Counted from the stretch's first letter, positions 9,555 to 18,738 are shown. The stretch: DNA of 64,000 bases from Bog-756 sp963727075 (GCA_963727075.1 CAVSET010000006.1:248001-312000), one strand, 5' to 3'. Numbers and translations are program-made. The notes: generated by a model not told the origin, from the letters alone.

Positions 9555-10735
9555 TCAGCCCCGGGGGAGGCCGAGCACCCGTTCGCCCACCAGGGTGCGC
9601 TGGATCTCGTTCGTCCCCGAGAAGATGGACGATGCCTGGTAATAGAGCCACGAGCGCTGCCACATGCCGTCGCCCGGGTTGTGGGCGGCGCCCTGCCACA
9701 GGCCGGCGCTCGGTCCGAGCACACCGAGGACGGTCTGGTGGACGCGCTTGGACATCTCGCTCCAGTACAGCTTCAACGCGCTGCCCTCGGGCCCGGGCGG
9801 CTCGCCCCGTTCGAGCCGGGTGAGGGTCCGCCAGTTGTTCAGTTGGAACAGCTTCACCTCGATGTAGGCCTCGGCCAGCCGCTGGCGCATGTCCCGGTCG
9901 GCGAACCCGTGGTCGCCGTCGCGGGCCATCTCGAGGAGGCCCAGCAGCAGCTGGCAGTGGATGCCGAGCTGGCGAGGGTTGACCCCTCGCTCGTGGGAGA
10001 GCGTCGAGTTGGCCACCGTCCATCCCTCACCCGGCGGACCGATCACCTGGTCGTCGGGAACGAACACCTCGTCGAGGAAGACCTGGTTGAACTCGGCTTC
10101 GCCGGTGATCTGCACCAGGGGTCGGACCTCGACGCCGGGCGCATGCATGTCGACGGCCAGACACGACATCCCCTGTTGTCGCTTGGGCGCGTCGGGTGGC
10201 TCCGGGCCAGGCACAGTCCCCAGTCGGCGAACTGGGCGTAGGAGGTCCAGACCTTGCGGCCGGTGACCACGTACCCGCCGTCGACCCGGTCGGCCCGGGT
10301 CGACAGCGACGCCAGGTCGCTCCCGGCGTCGGGCTCGGAGAACAGCTGGCACCACAGCTGCTCGGCACCGAGGATGGGAGGGAGCCAGCGCTGGCGCTGC
10401 CCCTCGGTGCCGTGGGTGAACAAGGTGGGGCCGACCAGGTTGATCCCGATGCGCCCGACCAGTTCAGGCGCCCGGGCCCGGGCCAGTTCCTCGGTGACCA
10501 CGAAGTGCTCGGTCGGGCCGAGTCCCCGCCCGCCGAGCTCGACGGGCCAGGTGATGCCGACCCAGCGCTCGGCGGCCAGCGCCGCCTGCCACGATCGGCC
10601 GAAGGCCACTTCGGCATCGAGGTCGGCCGAGCGGGGCGGCAGCCCGACGCCGTACTCCCACGGGAGGTTGTCCACCAACCAGTCGTGGAGCTCCTGGCGG
10701 AGGTGCTCCTGTTGCGGCGTCATGCTCAGGTCCAC
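9555..10735 (-). CDS. acyl-CoA dehydrogenase, long-subunit type (frameshift near 10195)
   Basis: An acyl-CoA dehydrogenase of about 393 residues starting VDLSMTPQQEHLRQELHDWL. It has the long-subunit signatures WCQLFSEPDAGSDLASL, GRKVWTSYAQFADWGLCLAR, GEGWTVANSTLSHERG and the C-terminal SGTNEIQRTLVGERVLGLPRG. The frame breaks at 10194-10196: one base appears missing from a C run on the coding strand (HPDAPKRQQG would be read with CCC restored). GTG at 10735 is preferred over the ATG at 10753 because it gives the family's usual N-terminus. It is divergent from the short-subunit gene at 10817, and the two probably form one heteromeric enzyme under a shared control region. Confidence 0.88.
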
Positions 10736-10765
10736 GGTGGTCCAGCTTGGCATACCGCCCGGGGC

Positions 10766-10792
10766 GGCCACGGTGGCCACCGATGGCATCGG
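10766..10792. promoter_or_regulatory. two adjacent palindromes between divergent dehydrogenase genes
   Basis: Two perfect 13-bp palindromes lie side by side: GGCCACGGTGGCC at 10766-10778 and CCGATGGCATCGG at 10780-10792. They sit in the 81-bp gap between divergent acyl-CoA dehydrogenase genes, just upstream of a leaderless -10 box. This is a sensible place for one regulator to control both subunit genes. No regulator is assigned. Confidence 0.4.
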
Positions 10793-10802
10793 GCGCCCCC
10801 CG

Positions 10803-10808
10803 TAGACT
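10803..10808 (+). promoter_or_regulatory. leaderless promoter (-10 TAGACT)
   Basis: TAGACT ends eight bases before the GTG at 10817 and no ribosome-binding site intervenes. It matches the leaderless pattern seen at several other genes in this window and supports the chosen start. Confidence 0.5.
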
Positions 10809-10816
10809 GCCCGCTC

Positions 10817-11945
10817 GTGGACTTCGAGCTGTCGCCGGAACAGCGGGACCTTCGCGACGCGGCCGAGGGAGTCCTCGACCGTCATGCCTCGAGTTCGCAG
10901 GTGCGCGCCTTCGTCGGGATGCCGGACAGCGCCCCGCCGGCCGGGGGGTTCGACCGTGACCTGTGGGCGGTGCTCGCCGACCAGGGTTGGCTGGCCATCG
11001 AGCAGCCCGAAGCGGACGGTGGCCTCGGGCTCGGCATGGTGGAGGTGAGCATCCTCTCCGAGCAGCTGGGACGCCATGCCGCCCCGGTGCCCTTCTTCGG
11101 GACCACGCTGGCGCTCCATGTCCTTCGGGAGGCGGCGGCCGACGAGCGCCTGCCGGCCGAGACGCGAGAGATCGCCGGGGTCTGGTCGGAGCCTCTGGCC
11201 AGCGGGGAGTCGGTGGGGTGCGCGGCCTGGTCGTCCGGTCCGGCCGCCATGGCCGGGGGCGACGGCGGACCCGGCCGGCTGACCGTCCGCACCGAGCCGA
11301 CCCTGTTCGCCTCGGTGGCCGACGTGGCCGTCATCGTGACGAGGGACGGCGTGTATGCCGCCGCGCTCGAGGACGCGGCACCGGCCCCCGCCGGAGCCGG
11401 CCATGGACCGCACTCGCTCGCTGTCCTGGTTGCGGGTGGATGGCACACCGGCCCTGTTCCTGGGCGACGTCGACGTCGCTATGGCCGTGCTCGACCGCGC
11501 TGCCACCGCGCTGGCCGCCGAGATGCTCGGGGCCGCCAGCCGAGTGCTCGACATGAGCGTCGCCTATGCCAAGCAACGTGAGCAATTCGGGAAGCCCATC
11601 GGCAGCTTCCAGGCCGTCAAGCACCGGCTGGCCGACGCCCTGGTCGACGTGGAGGGCATGCGGTCGAACGTGTACTACGCGGCATGGTGCATCGCGGCCG
11701 GTGAGGTCGCCAGTTCGCTGGCTGCGTCGGCGGCCAAGGCCTGGTGCTCGGATGCATCCGGCCGGGTGATGGCGTCGGGCCTCCAGGTGCACGGTGGCAT
11801 CGGCTTCACCTGGGAGCACGATCTCCATGTGTTCGTGAAGCGGGCCCAACTCGACCAGTCGAGTTGGGGCGACGCCGTGTTCCACCGCGAACGGATCGCA
11901 TCGATCCTCTCCGGCTGGAAGCGGTCAGATCCGAGCCTGTTCTGA
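10817..11945 (+). CDS. acyl-CoA dehydrogenase, short-subunit type (frameshift near 11393)
   Basis: An acyl-CoA dehydrogenase of about 376 residues starting VDFELSPEQRDLRDAAEGVL. The first part holds DQGWLAIEQPEADGG and SILSEQLGRHAAPVPF; the C-terminal domain holds AYAKQREQFGKPIGSFQAVKH and VHGGIGFTWEHDLHVFVKRA with an intact Glu at the expected catalytic position. The frame changes at about 11393-11394: reading GG as G joins EDAAPAPAEPAMDRTRSLSW without loss. Conservation on both sides argues for a read error. It is the likely catalytic partner of the divergent long-subunit gene ending at 9555. Confidence 0.88.
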
Positions 11946-11981
11946 GCGATCAGCGCCGCCGACCGGGTCTCGCGTGCCGGC

Positions 11982-13190
11982 TCAGCCGGTTCCGCGGGTC
12001 AACAGCATCGTCCCGGCGATCGGGCCACCACCGTTGGCCACGGCGGCCACCTCGTGACGACCGGGCACCTGGCGGGCACCACCCTCACCCCGCAGTTGCA
12101 CGCAGGCCTCGTGCAGCAGCCCGAACCCGTGGAGGCGCCCGGCCGACAGCTGACCACCGGCGGTGTTGAGTGGCAGCTGGCCATCGAGCGCGATCCGCGT
12201 TCCCCCGTCGACGAACGGTCCGCTCTCGCCGCGCCCGCAGAAGCCGAGGGCCTCGAGCCATACCAGGGCCAGCATGCTGAACCCGTCGTACAGCTCCGCG
12301 ATGTCGACGTCCTGCGGCCGCAGCTCGGTGCGCTTCCACATGCTGGCGGCCGCATCCCTGGCCGCCATGGTCGTCATGTCGTCGAACTGGTCCCAGCTGG
12401 GCCGGCCCCACAGAGCGGTCCCCACCGAGTTGACGTGGCAGGCGGGACGGGGAGCATCGGCGGCGTAGTCGACATGCGACACGACCAGGGCGGTCGATCC
12501 GTCGCAGGGGGCGTCGCAGTCGAACAGGCACAGCGGCGACGAGATCATGCGGGCGTTCATGTAGTCGTCCATCGTGAGCGGATCCCGGTAGATGGCCTTC
12601 GGATTGAGTCCTGCGTTTCGCCGGCCGTTCAACGCCACCTGGGCCAGCTGCTCGCGGGTGAGCCCGAACTCGTGTACGCGGCGCTGGCCGACGAGTGCGA
12701 TCCAGTTGGCGGCGGACACCGCCCCGAAGGGAAGCGACCATTGCAGGAACCCCGAGAAGCGGGGCACGCCGCCGGAGCCACCTCCGCTCCCGCCGATCCC
12801 CTGCCTACCCCCCTCTCCCTGGGCGGTCGACTCCGAGACGGTCCGGTAGACGAGCACGTGGCGGGCGGCGCCGGCGGCGATGGCGAAGCAGGCGGCGATG
12901 ACCGCCCGCATCTGGCCGGGGCCCTCGGACCCGCCGTCGTGCCAGTTGAGCCGCAGCCGGAGGGCGTCCTGCATCTCGGGCGTGCCGGGCCCGGCGAAGC
13001 CGCCCGTGCCGAGCCCGGCTCCGGGGTAGGTGGCCAAACCGTCGATGTCGTCCCTGGTCAGACCGGCGTCCTCGATGGCCCCGAGGCACGCCTCGAGGGT
13101 CAGGTCGAGGTCAGTGCGCCCGAGGCGCCGTCCGACCTGCGACTGTCCGATGCCGGTGATGGCGGCCTGCCGCTCGGCGGGTGCGCTCAT
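11982..13190 (-). CDS. thiolase-superfamily protein (SCP-x/Ltp-like)
   Basis: A 402-residue protein of the non-decarboxylating thiolase fold, closest in layout to lipid-transfer-protein (Ltp/SCP-x) thiolase-like enzymes. It starts AAITGIGQSQVGRRLGRTDLDL and has the C-terminal GFGLLHEACVQLRGEGGARQVPG and NGGGP segments. The classical Cys of degradative thiolases is not at its usual place, a Gly-rich loop occurs at about residues 130-140, and the usual CxG motif near the C-terminus is absent. In steroid degradation, Ltp2-type members act as retro-aldolases with a DUF35 partner. Here the start overlaps the stop of a DUF35 gene by four bases, strongly suggesting such a complex. Aldolase versus thiolase activity cannot be decided. 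Confidence 0.88.
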   Translation of the reverse strand: MSAPAERQAAITGIGQSQVGRRLGRTDLDLTLEACLGAIEDAGLTRDDIDGLATYPGAGLGTGGFAGPGTPEMQDALRLRLNWHDGGSEGPGQMRAVIAACFAIAAGAARHVLVYRTVSESTAQGEGGRQGIGGSGGGSGGVPRFSGFLQWSLPFGAVSAANWIALVGQRRVHEFGLTREQLAQVALNGRRNAGLNPKAIYRDPLTMDDYMNARMISSPLCLFDCDAPCDGSTALVVSHVDYAADAPRPACHVNSVGTALWGRPSWDQFDDMTTMAARDAAASMWKRTELRPQDVDIAELYDGFSMLALVWLEALGFCGRGESGPFVDGGTRIALDGQLPLNTAGGQLSAGRLHGFGLLHEACVQLRGEGGARQVPGRHEVAAVANGGGPIAGTMLLTRGTG

Positions 13191-13633
13191 GGCCGTCCGT
13201 CCGATGGACGCCGGCCGTCGCCCGCAACCGGTCGGAACAGGGGCAGGTACACGTCGTCGTTGTGTTCGAACACCACCTCGACCGGGCTTCCGATCAGCTG
13301 GTCATCGGGCTCGCACCCCACCAGATTGGTCATGAGCCGGACGTCGGGCTGTTCATCGATGGCCACCAACCCGATCAGATAGGGATCCGAGCCGGGTATC
13401 CACTGTTGATGGTTGGCCGTGAAGGAGTGCACCGTTCCGCGGCCGCTGACTGCCTCGGGGGCGAGGTCGGCGCTCAGGCAGTCGGGACACCGAGGCACCG
13501 GTGGATGGACGAACCGACGACACGAGCCGCAACGCAGGAACCGCAGGACGCCATCCTTCCCTCCGGTCCAGAAGAACTCGTTGTCGGGATCGAGTCGAGG
13601 GAGCAGTCGGAAGGCAGGCCCGTTGGCGAACAT
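13187..13633 (-). CDS. DUF35 zinc-ribbon/OB-fold protein
   Basis: A 148-residue acyl-CoA-binding accessory protein. It has a rubredoxin-like zinc ribbon (CGSCRRFVHPPVPRCPDC, two CxxC pairs) followed by an OB-fold with GRGTVHSFTANHQQW and YLIGLVAIDEQPDVRLMTNLVG. The family escorts thiolase-like enzymes: DUF35 proteins bridge thiolase and HMG-CoA synthase in archaea and pair with Ltp2 aldolase in steroid-degrading actinobacteria. Unlike ChsH2 it has no MaoC hydratase domain. The ATG at 13633 is chosen over an upstream TTG because TAGCAT ends seven bases before it (leaderless pattern). The downstream thiolase-like gene overlaps by four bases. Confidence 0.9.
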   Translation of the reverse strand: MFANGPAFRLLPRLDPDNEFFWTGGKDGVLRFLRCGSCRRFVHPPVPRCPDCLSADLAPEAVSGRGTVHSFTANHQQWIPGSDPYLIGLVAIDEQPDVRLMTNLVGCEPDDQLIGSPVEVVFEHNDDVYLPLFRPVAGDGRRPSDGRP

Positions 13634-13640
13634 CACGGGG

Positions 13641-13679
13641 ATGCTAGTCAAATCGCGATGTGAGCCGTTCTGTTAGGTT
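13641..13679. promoter_or_regulatory. divergent leaderless promoters
   Basis: Two -10 boxes stand back to back. TAGCAT on the minus strand (13641-13646) is seven bases from the DUF35 ATG. TAGGTT on the plus strand (13674-13679) is six bases from the ATG at 13686. Neither gene has a leader or a Shine-Dalgarno sequence. The region between is only about 27 bp, so one bound protein could affect both. Confidence 0.5.
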
Positions 13680-13685
13680 CCCCGG

Positions 13686-14247
13686 ATGGCGATCTGGTTG
13701 ACCGACGACGAGTACCGGACGTTGACCGCCATGTGCGAACGGCTCATCCCGGCCGACCACACGCCGGGGGCAACCGACGCCGGTGTGGCCGACTATATCG
13801 ACGGCCTCCTGGGGGCGTTCTCGTTCGACCCGCCTCGCATCTGGGCCGGAGGCCCGTCGTCGGGCCGATTCGGCGGTGCGGCCGGGTTCGCCCAATTCCT
13901 GCCGCTCACCGCCCTCGACGAGCTGGCCTGGCGGACCCGCATCGAAGGATCGCTCGGCCTGCCGGAGCGAGAGTTCAACGGGCCGGTGGTCGGGCTCCAG
14001 GAGCTCTACCGTGCCGGCCTGGCCGCGCTCGGACCCGACTTCTGCTGACCGCGCCCCCGAGGAACAGGACCGCCGGCTGCACTCCGAGCGGGCATTCACC
14101 GAGCTCGTCTACGGGCACGCCTGCGAAGGGATGTACGGCGCGCCCGAGTACGGCGGCAACCGTGGCGGGGTCGGCTGGTCGAACATCGGCTTCGCCGGTG
14201 ACGTCCAGCCCCGTGGGTGGAGCGACGCCGAGGTATCGGGAGCGTGA
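13686..14247 (+). CDS. gluconate 2-dehydrogenase subunit 3 family protein (frameshift near 14043)
   Basis: A small subunit of about 186 residues that accompanies GMC-type membrane or periplasmic dehydrogenases. The first part reads WLTDDEYRTLTAMCERLIPAD and the C-terminal part has the family hallmark FTELVYGHACEGMYGAPEYGG then DVQPRGW. The two parts are in different frames. Removing the T at about 14043 turns the premature TGA into a continuous GPDFADRAPEEQDRR. No Tat signal is apparent. The stop overlaps the GTG of the GMC oxidoreductase by four bases, so the two are translated together. Confidence 0.87.
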
Positions 14248-15896
14248 CCGTCGATGCCGTCATCGTGGGTTCGGGCCCGGGTGGCTCGACGGTCGCCGAC
14301 GTCCTCACCGCGGCGGGCTGGTCCGTCGTCATCCTCGAGAAGGGCCGGAACCACCTGATCGACCTCGACGACCCGACCCGGTTGCTCGACGACTTCTCCA
14401 ACGACGAGATCAAGTTCATCGACCGCTACTTCCTCGGTCCCGATCCCTTCCTCGAGCCGCGCACCTTCCGGGTCGGACCCGACGACGGTGACCACTCCTT
14501 CGTGGGTGAGGTGAACTCGATCCCCTCCACGGTGGGCGGCGGCGGTACCCACGCCGACGGCAAGGTGCCGCGGTTCCTGGAGGAGGACTTCGTCATGCTG
14601 TCGTCCCGCGGCCCGCAGGATGGTGCCTCGGTCGCCGACTGGCCGCTCGACTACGCCGAGCTCGAGCCGTTCTACACCGATGTCGAGCGCCGCATCGGGG
14701 TCTCGGGAATGGCCGGCGCCAACCCGTTCGCCGCCTGGCGGTCGGGTCCCTACCCGATGCCTCCGGGGCCTTCCATGTACGGATCGACGCTGTCCTCGGC
14801 GGCGGCCGAGTCCCTCGGCTTCCATCCCTACCCGGCCCCGGGGGCAACCAACTCCGAGGTCTACGACGGTCGGCCGGCCTGCAACAACTGCGGCTTTTGC
14901 GCCTTCTTCGCCTGCCCCATCCACGCCAAGGGGGATCCGGTGGCCATGCTGCAGCGGGCCCTGGTCAGCGGGAACGCCGAGCTCCGGCCGGAGACCTTCG
15001 TGTCGCGCATCCGAACCGACGGGCGCCGGGCCACCGGCGTGGACTTCATCGGACCGGACGGGGTCGAGCGCTCCATGGATGCCCGCCACGTGGTGGTGGC
15101 GGGCGGTGCCGTCGAGACGCCACGCCTGCTCTTGTTGTCCGGCCTCGACCATCCGCTGATCGGGCGGCACCTGATGACCCATTTCCAGACCATCGTGGTG
15201 GGGGGTTTCGCCGACCTTCGCTTCCACGGCGAGCGGGGCCGGGCCGTCACCGAGATGCACGACGACGCCCTGGTCCCCGACGACGGGTCGCGGGCCGCGG
15301 CCAAACAGGCCGACCTGCCCTGGATCCGGGGAGGGATGGTGGAGCACGGCGGCCCGGCCCTGCCCATCCTCGAGGCCAAGATCTACCGATGGGGCCGGTT
15401 CCACAAGGAGAGCATGCGGTCGTCTCCCATGCGGGACCGGCTCTGGGCCTTCACCATGCAGGGTGAGGATCTCCCCGTGGCGACCAACCGGATCGACCTC
15501 GATCCGACCATCCGCGATGTGCGGGGGTTCCCGGTGGCCCGGTACACCTACCGGCCCCACCGGCACGAGCTGGTCGCGTCGGCCCATCACGGGCCGACGC
15601 TGGCGGCCATCCTCGAGGACATGGGGGCGGAGTGGACGTCGATCGTCACCTCGCCGGGCACCTCGGGCGGGCCCGGCGGCCCGACCGCCGAAGATGCGCC
15701 GATGAGCCGGCACGTGATGGGGACGGTCCGCATGGGTGATGACCCGGCCACCTCGGTGGCCGATCGCGTCGGGCGTCTCCACGGGCTCGAGAACGTCGTG
15801 ATCGCCGACTCCTCGGTGTTCGTGACCTCGGCCGGCTACGGCCCCACCCTCACCCTGGCCGCGCTGGCCGCCCGAGCCGCGTCGGCCATGGTGTGA
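14244..15896 (+). CDS. GMC-family FAD oxidoreductase
   Basis: A 550-residue flavoprotein that oxidises an alcohol, probably passing electrons to a carrier rather than O2. The N-terminal Rossmann motif GSGPGGSTVADVL binds FAD; GGGGTHADGK and the C-terminal HVMGTVRMGDDPATSV and SAGYGPTLTLAALAAR are GMC signatures. A cysteine cluster (CNNCGFCAFFAC, about residues 212-223) resembles that of GMC dehydrogenases of the gluconate/fructose type. It is preceded by the subunit-3 gene, but no cytochrome c subunit gene lies nearby, so the electron acceptor is open. The GTG start overlaps the previous stop (GTGA). Confidence 0.93.
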   Translation: MTVDAVIVGSGPGGSTVADVLTAAGWSVVILEKGRNHLIDLDDPTRLLDDFSNDEIKFIDRYFLGPDPFLEPRTFRVGPDDGDHSFVGEVNSIPSTVGGGGTHADGKVPRFLEEDFVMLSSRGPQDGASVADWPLDYAELEPFYTDVERRIGVSGMAGANPFAAWRSGPYPMPPGPSMYGSTLSSAAAESLGFHPYPAPGATNSEVYDGRPACNNCGFCAFFACPIHAKGDPVAMLQRALVSGNAELRPETFVSRIRTDGRRATGVDFIGPDGVERSMDARHVVVAGGAVETPRLLLLSGLDHPLIGRHLMTHFQTIVVGGFADLRFHGERGRAVTEMHDDALVPDDGSRAAAKQADLPWIRGGMVEHGGPALPILEAKIYRWGRFHKESMRSSPMRDRLWAFTMQGEDLPVATNRIDLDPTIRDVRGFPVARYTYRPHRHELVASAHHGPTLAAILEDMGAEWTSIVTSPGTSGGPGGPTAEDAPMSRHVMGTVRMGDDPATSVADRVGRLHGLENVVIADSSVFVTSAGYGPTLTLAALAARAASAMV

Positions 15897-15936
15897 CCCT
15901 CGTGGCAGCGGCGTACCGGCCGGCCCCCCGTTTGGC

Positions 15937-15942
15937 TACCGT
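15937..15942 (+). promoter_or_regulatory. leaderless promoter (-10 TACCGT) before small upstream ORF
   Basis: TACCGT ends seven bases before the ATG at 15950, the geometry of a leaderless start. The transcript would therefore begin with a 19-codon ORF rather than with the alcohol dehydrogenase gene. Confidence 0.45.
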
Positions 15943-15949
15943 GTCTCGC

Positions 15950-16009
15950 ATGCCGGACAGGAGGTCCAAGGTCATCGGGGCTGAACGGGCGGGAGGTGAC
16001 CGCCGGTGA
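15950..16009 (+). CDS. putative 19-residue leaderless upstream peptide
   Basis: ATG-initiated 19-codon ORF (MPDRRSKVIG...) beginning exactly where a leaderless transcript from TACCGT should start. Its TGA (16007-16009) overlaps the GTG start of the alcohol dehydrogenase (16006), and its last codons contain the GGGAGGTGA ribosome-binding site of that gene. The arrangement predicts translational coupling. The peptide is basic, has no recognisable domain, and may be made only as a by-product. The case rests on position alone. Confidence 0.4.
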   Translation: MPDRRSKVIGAERAGGDRR

Positions 16010-17250
16010 GGGCCCTGGTGTTCGGGATCCCGCGCCTTCCCGAAGACACCGGCGACGGACCCGGCGACGAGCTCGACCGCCGCCTCGACGCGCTGCCGTT
16101 CGGGCTCCACCAGGTGGACGACGCCACCCTGGTCCGCCCCGACTGGGTGATCACCCGACCCATCCTCTCGGGAGTGTGCGGTTCGGAGACGAAGCTGGTG
16201 CTCGGGGACTTCGACTCCGGTGACGTCGACAACCCGATGGCCGCGTTCTCGTCGATCCCACACATCCCGGGCCACGAGGTGGTGGCGGAAGTCGTCGCCC
16301 TCGGGCCGGAGGCCGAGGGCCTCGAAGTCGGCCAGCGCGTGCTGCTCAACCCGTGGCTCACCTGTGGGCCCCGCGGCATCGACCCCCCGTGCCCGGCCTG
16401 CCAGCGCGGCGAGCTGAACCTGTGCTGGAGCTTCACCAACGGCGCCCTCGGCCCCGGGGTCCATGTGGGGGTGGCCACCGACGCGCCGGGGGGATGGGCC
16501 GACCTGATGGCTGCCCACGACTCGATGCTCATCCCGGTTCCCGACGCGGTCAGCAACGAGGAGGCGGTGCTGGCCGACCCGTTCTCGGTGTCCCTGCACG
16601 CCATCCTCCGGTGCCCGCCCCCGTCCGGCGGCCGGGCCCTGGTGTACGGAGCCGGCGCGCTGGGGGTGACCAGCGTCGCCATCCTGCGCTCCCTCTACCC
16701 GGAGGTGGAGGTGGCCGTCATCGCCCGGTTCCCCGCCCAGGCCGAGCTGGCCGCCACGTTCGGCGCCGACCTGGTCCTGCCGCACGAGCCCCGGCTGGAG
16801 GCGCTGGAGTCACTGGCCGAGTGGTCCGGTGGGGTCCTGCACACCGCCTTCGCCGGACTGCCGATGGCCCATCCCGGCGGCATCGACGTCGTCTACGACA
16901 CCGTGGCCAGACCCGAGACCCTCGAGCTCGGCGTCCGCGTACTGGCCGAGCGGGGCACGTTGGTGCAGACCGGGGTTCACACCCCGGGCCGCTGGGAGTA
17001 CACGCCCATCTACTTCAAGGAGCTCTCCATCGTCGGCTCCAACGCCTTCGGCGTCGAGGAGGTCGACGGCGTGCGACAGCACGCCATCCGCCACTACCTC
17101 GACCTGGTGCAGGCGGGCCGGGTCGACCTCACCGGCATGCTCACCCATCGCTTCCCGCTGGACCACTGGCATGACGCCCTCCGGGTGCTCTCCACCCAGG
17201 AGGACAGCGGTGCGGTGAAGGTGGCCTTCGAGCCGGCGACCGACGGCTGA
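16006..17250 (+). CDS. zinc-dependent alcohol dehydrogenase (MDR family)
   Basis: A 414-residue medium-chain dehydrogenase that interconverts an alcohol and carbonyl with NAD(P). The catalytic zinc site is indicated by GVCGSE and PGHEVV; a structural zinc loop by CGPRGIDPPCPACQRGELNLC; and the Rossmann segment by LVYGAGALGVTSVAIL. The C-terminal part (KELSIVGSNAFGVEEVDG) is typical of the threonine/sorbitol-dehydrogenase-like branch. The GTG start has GGGAGGTGA upstream and is coupled to a 19-codon upstream ORF. It is followed convergently by an FGGY kinase gene, which might point to polyol or sugar metabolism, but substrate assignment is open. Confidence 0.92.
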   Translation: MRALVFGIPRLPEDTGDGPGDELDRRLDALPFGLHQVDDATLVRPDWVITRPILSGVCGSETKLVLGDFDSGDVDNPMAAFSSIPHIPGHEVVAEVVALGPEAEGLEVGQRVLLNPWLTCGPRGIDPPCPACQRGELNLCWSFTNGALGPGVHVGVATDAPGGWADLMAAHDSMLIPVPDAVSNEEAVLADPFSVSLHAILRCPPPSGGRALVYGAGALGVTSVAILRSLYPEVEVAVIARFPAQAELAATFGADLVLPHEPRLEALESLAEWSGGVLHTAFAGLPMAHPGGIDVVYDTVARPETLELGVRVLAERGTLVQTGVHTPGRWEYTPIYFKELSIVGSNAFGVEEVDGVRQHAIRHYLDLVQAGRVDLTGMLTHRFPLDHWHDALRVLSTQEDSGAVKVAFEPATDG

Positions 17251-17266
17251 CCGGTTCGGCGGCCGG

Positions 17267-18730
17267 CTACGGCCCGGAGCCGAGGGCCACGAACCGCCCG
17301 AACCGCTCCGACGCGGCCTGTCGCCAGGCCCGGTCCGGCTCAACCCGGCGGCCGGCCCGGGCCCAGGTCTGCGAGTCGTCCAGCGAGGACTCGAGACCCG
17401 CCGCCAGGCGGGCGAGGAACGCTGCGCCGAGGGCTGCTCCTTCGGGCACCGCCACCGTGTCGACCGGCAGTCCGGTGGTGTCGGCCATGCTGGCCATCCA
17501 CGGCTCCACCTTGGTACCGCCCCCGCTCGCCACCACTCGTCGGGCGTCGACACCCGACCGCTCGATGATGCTGCGCACCACGAAGCCACTCGCCTCGTAG
17601 GCGGCGCGGGAGACGCTGGCAGGGCCGTCGGTGATGTCGAGGTCGAACAAGCCGGCCCGCAGCGACGTGTCGTGGAAGGGCACCCGCTCGCCGCGGAGGT
17701 AGGGCAGCCACACCGGCACCCGCCGAGGGTCCCCCGACCGTCCGTCCATCTTCGAGGCCGCCGTCGACGGGTGGCGGAGCATCGACTGGGCCCAGTCGAC
17801 GAAGAGTGCGCCGGCGTTGCTCGGGCCGCCGATGAGGACCCGGCCGGGCACCGTGTGGGGGACGGTCCACAACCCGGGGACCTCGATCCAGGTGTCGGTG
17901 ACCACCCACACGATGAGCGTGGCGCCGAAGATAACCAGCACGTCGCCCACCTCCCCGGCCCCGGCCACGATCTGGTCGCAGAAGGCGTCGATGGTGCCGC
18001 CGGCCACCACCGCGTCGGAGTCGTCCCAGGTGGCCCCAAGGCCTCCGGCGGCCGCAGCCGCCCGCCGACCGTGGCGCAGCTCACCGGCCGGCTGGCCGGT
18101 CGGCGCCACCCGAGGGAGCCGGGCGGGGTCCACACCGAGACGCGCCAACAGCTCGTCGTTCCAACGGCCCGCCTTGTGGAGGTCCCCGAGGGTGGACGCC
18201 ACCGCGGTGTCGATGACCGCATGACCGGCCAGGGCATGGGTGGCCACCGCTTGGGCCGGCCAGTACCCGTAGGCATCGGGCATCTCCTGAGCCGTCCAGA
18301 CGAGGAAGCCCTCGGCGTCGGGCATGCTGCCCCCGTCCTCGGGCCGGGTCGAGCGCTGGGCACGACCACGCAGATCGCCGTAGAGGAGCCCGGGCGTACG
18401 GGGTATGCCGCGCCGGTCGACGGCAGTGAGCGATGGGACCATGCCGGCCACACAGATGCCGGCCACCCGGACCGGGCCTCCGTCCGAGCCGGCCACGGCC
18501 TGTTGCAGGGCGGCGAGGGCACGGCGCGGCCCGCGCCTCCAGGCCAGTCGGGCGTCGTGCTCCATGTGGTCGCCCGAGGCGTGGATGATCCGGTGGGGTA
18601 TGCGCGAGCGAGCCACCACCTCACCTCCGGCCGCCACCGCCAGGGCCTTGACCGAGGTGGTCCCGATGTCGATGCCGACGGTGATCGACCGCCGGTCACC
18701 CTGGGCACCTTGGTCCGGGCCGGTCGTCAT
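17267..18730 (-). CDS. FGGY-family carbohydrate kinase
   Basis: A 487-residue sugar/polyol kinase of the ASKHA fold. The N-terminal phosphate loop GIDIGTTSVKALAV and the C-terminal adenosine-binding segment RRVVASGGGTKVEPWMASMA with PEGAALGAAFLA are clear, as is LPYLRGERVPFHD in between. Length fits xylulokinase-like members. No sugar transporter or isomerase is nearby, so the substrate is unassigned; the convergent neighbour is a polyol-type alcohol dehydrogenase. CATAAT ends eight bases before the ATG, suggesting a leaderless transcript divergent from the hydratase gene at 18815. Confidence 0.92.
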   Translation of the reverse strand: MTTGPDQGAQGDRRSITVGIDIGTTSVKALAVAAGGEVVARSRIPHRIIHASGDHMEHDARLAWRRGPRRALAALQQAVAGSDGGPVRVAGICVAGMVPSLTAVDRRGIPRTPGLLYGDLRGRAQRSTRPEDGGSMPDAEGFLVWTAQEMPDAYGYWPAQAVATHALAGHAVIDTAVASTLGDLHKAGRWNDELLARLGVDPARLPRVAPTGQPAGELRHGRRAAAAAGGLGATWDDSDAVVAGGTIDAFCDQIVAGAGEVGDVLVIFGATLIVWVVTDTWIEVPGLWTVPHTVPGRVLIGGPSNAGALFVDWAQSMLRHPSTAASKMDGRSGDPRRVPVWLPYLRGERVPFHDTSLRAGLFDLDITDGPASVSRAAYEASGFVVRSIIERSGVDARRVVASGGGTKVEPWMASMADTTGLPVDTVAVPEGAALGAAFLARLAAGLESSLDDSQTWARAGRRVEPDRAWRQAASERFGRFVALGSGP

Positions 18731-18738
18731 GGGTGGTC

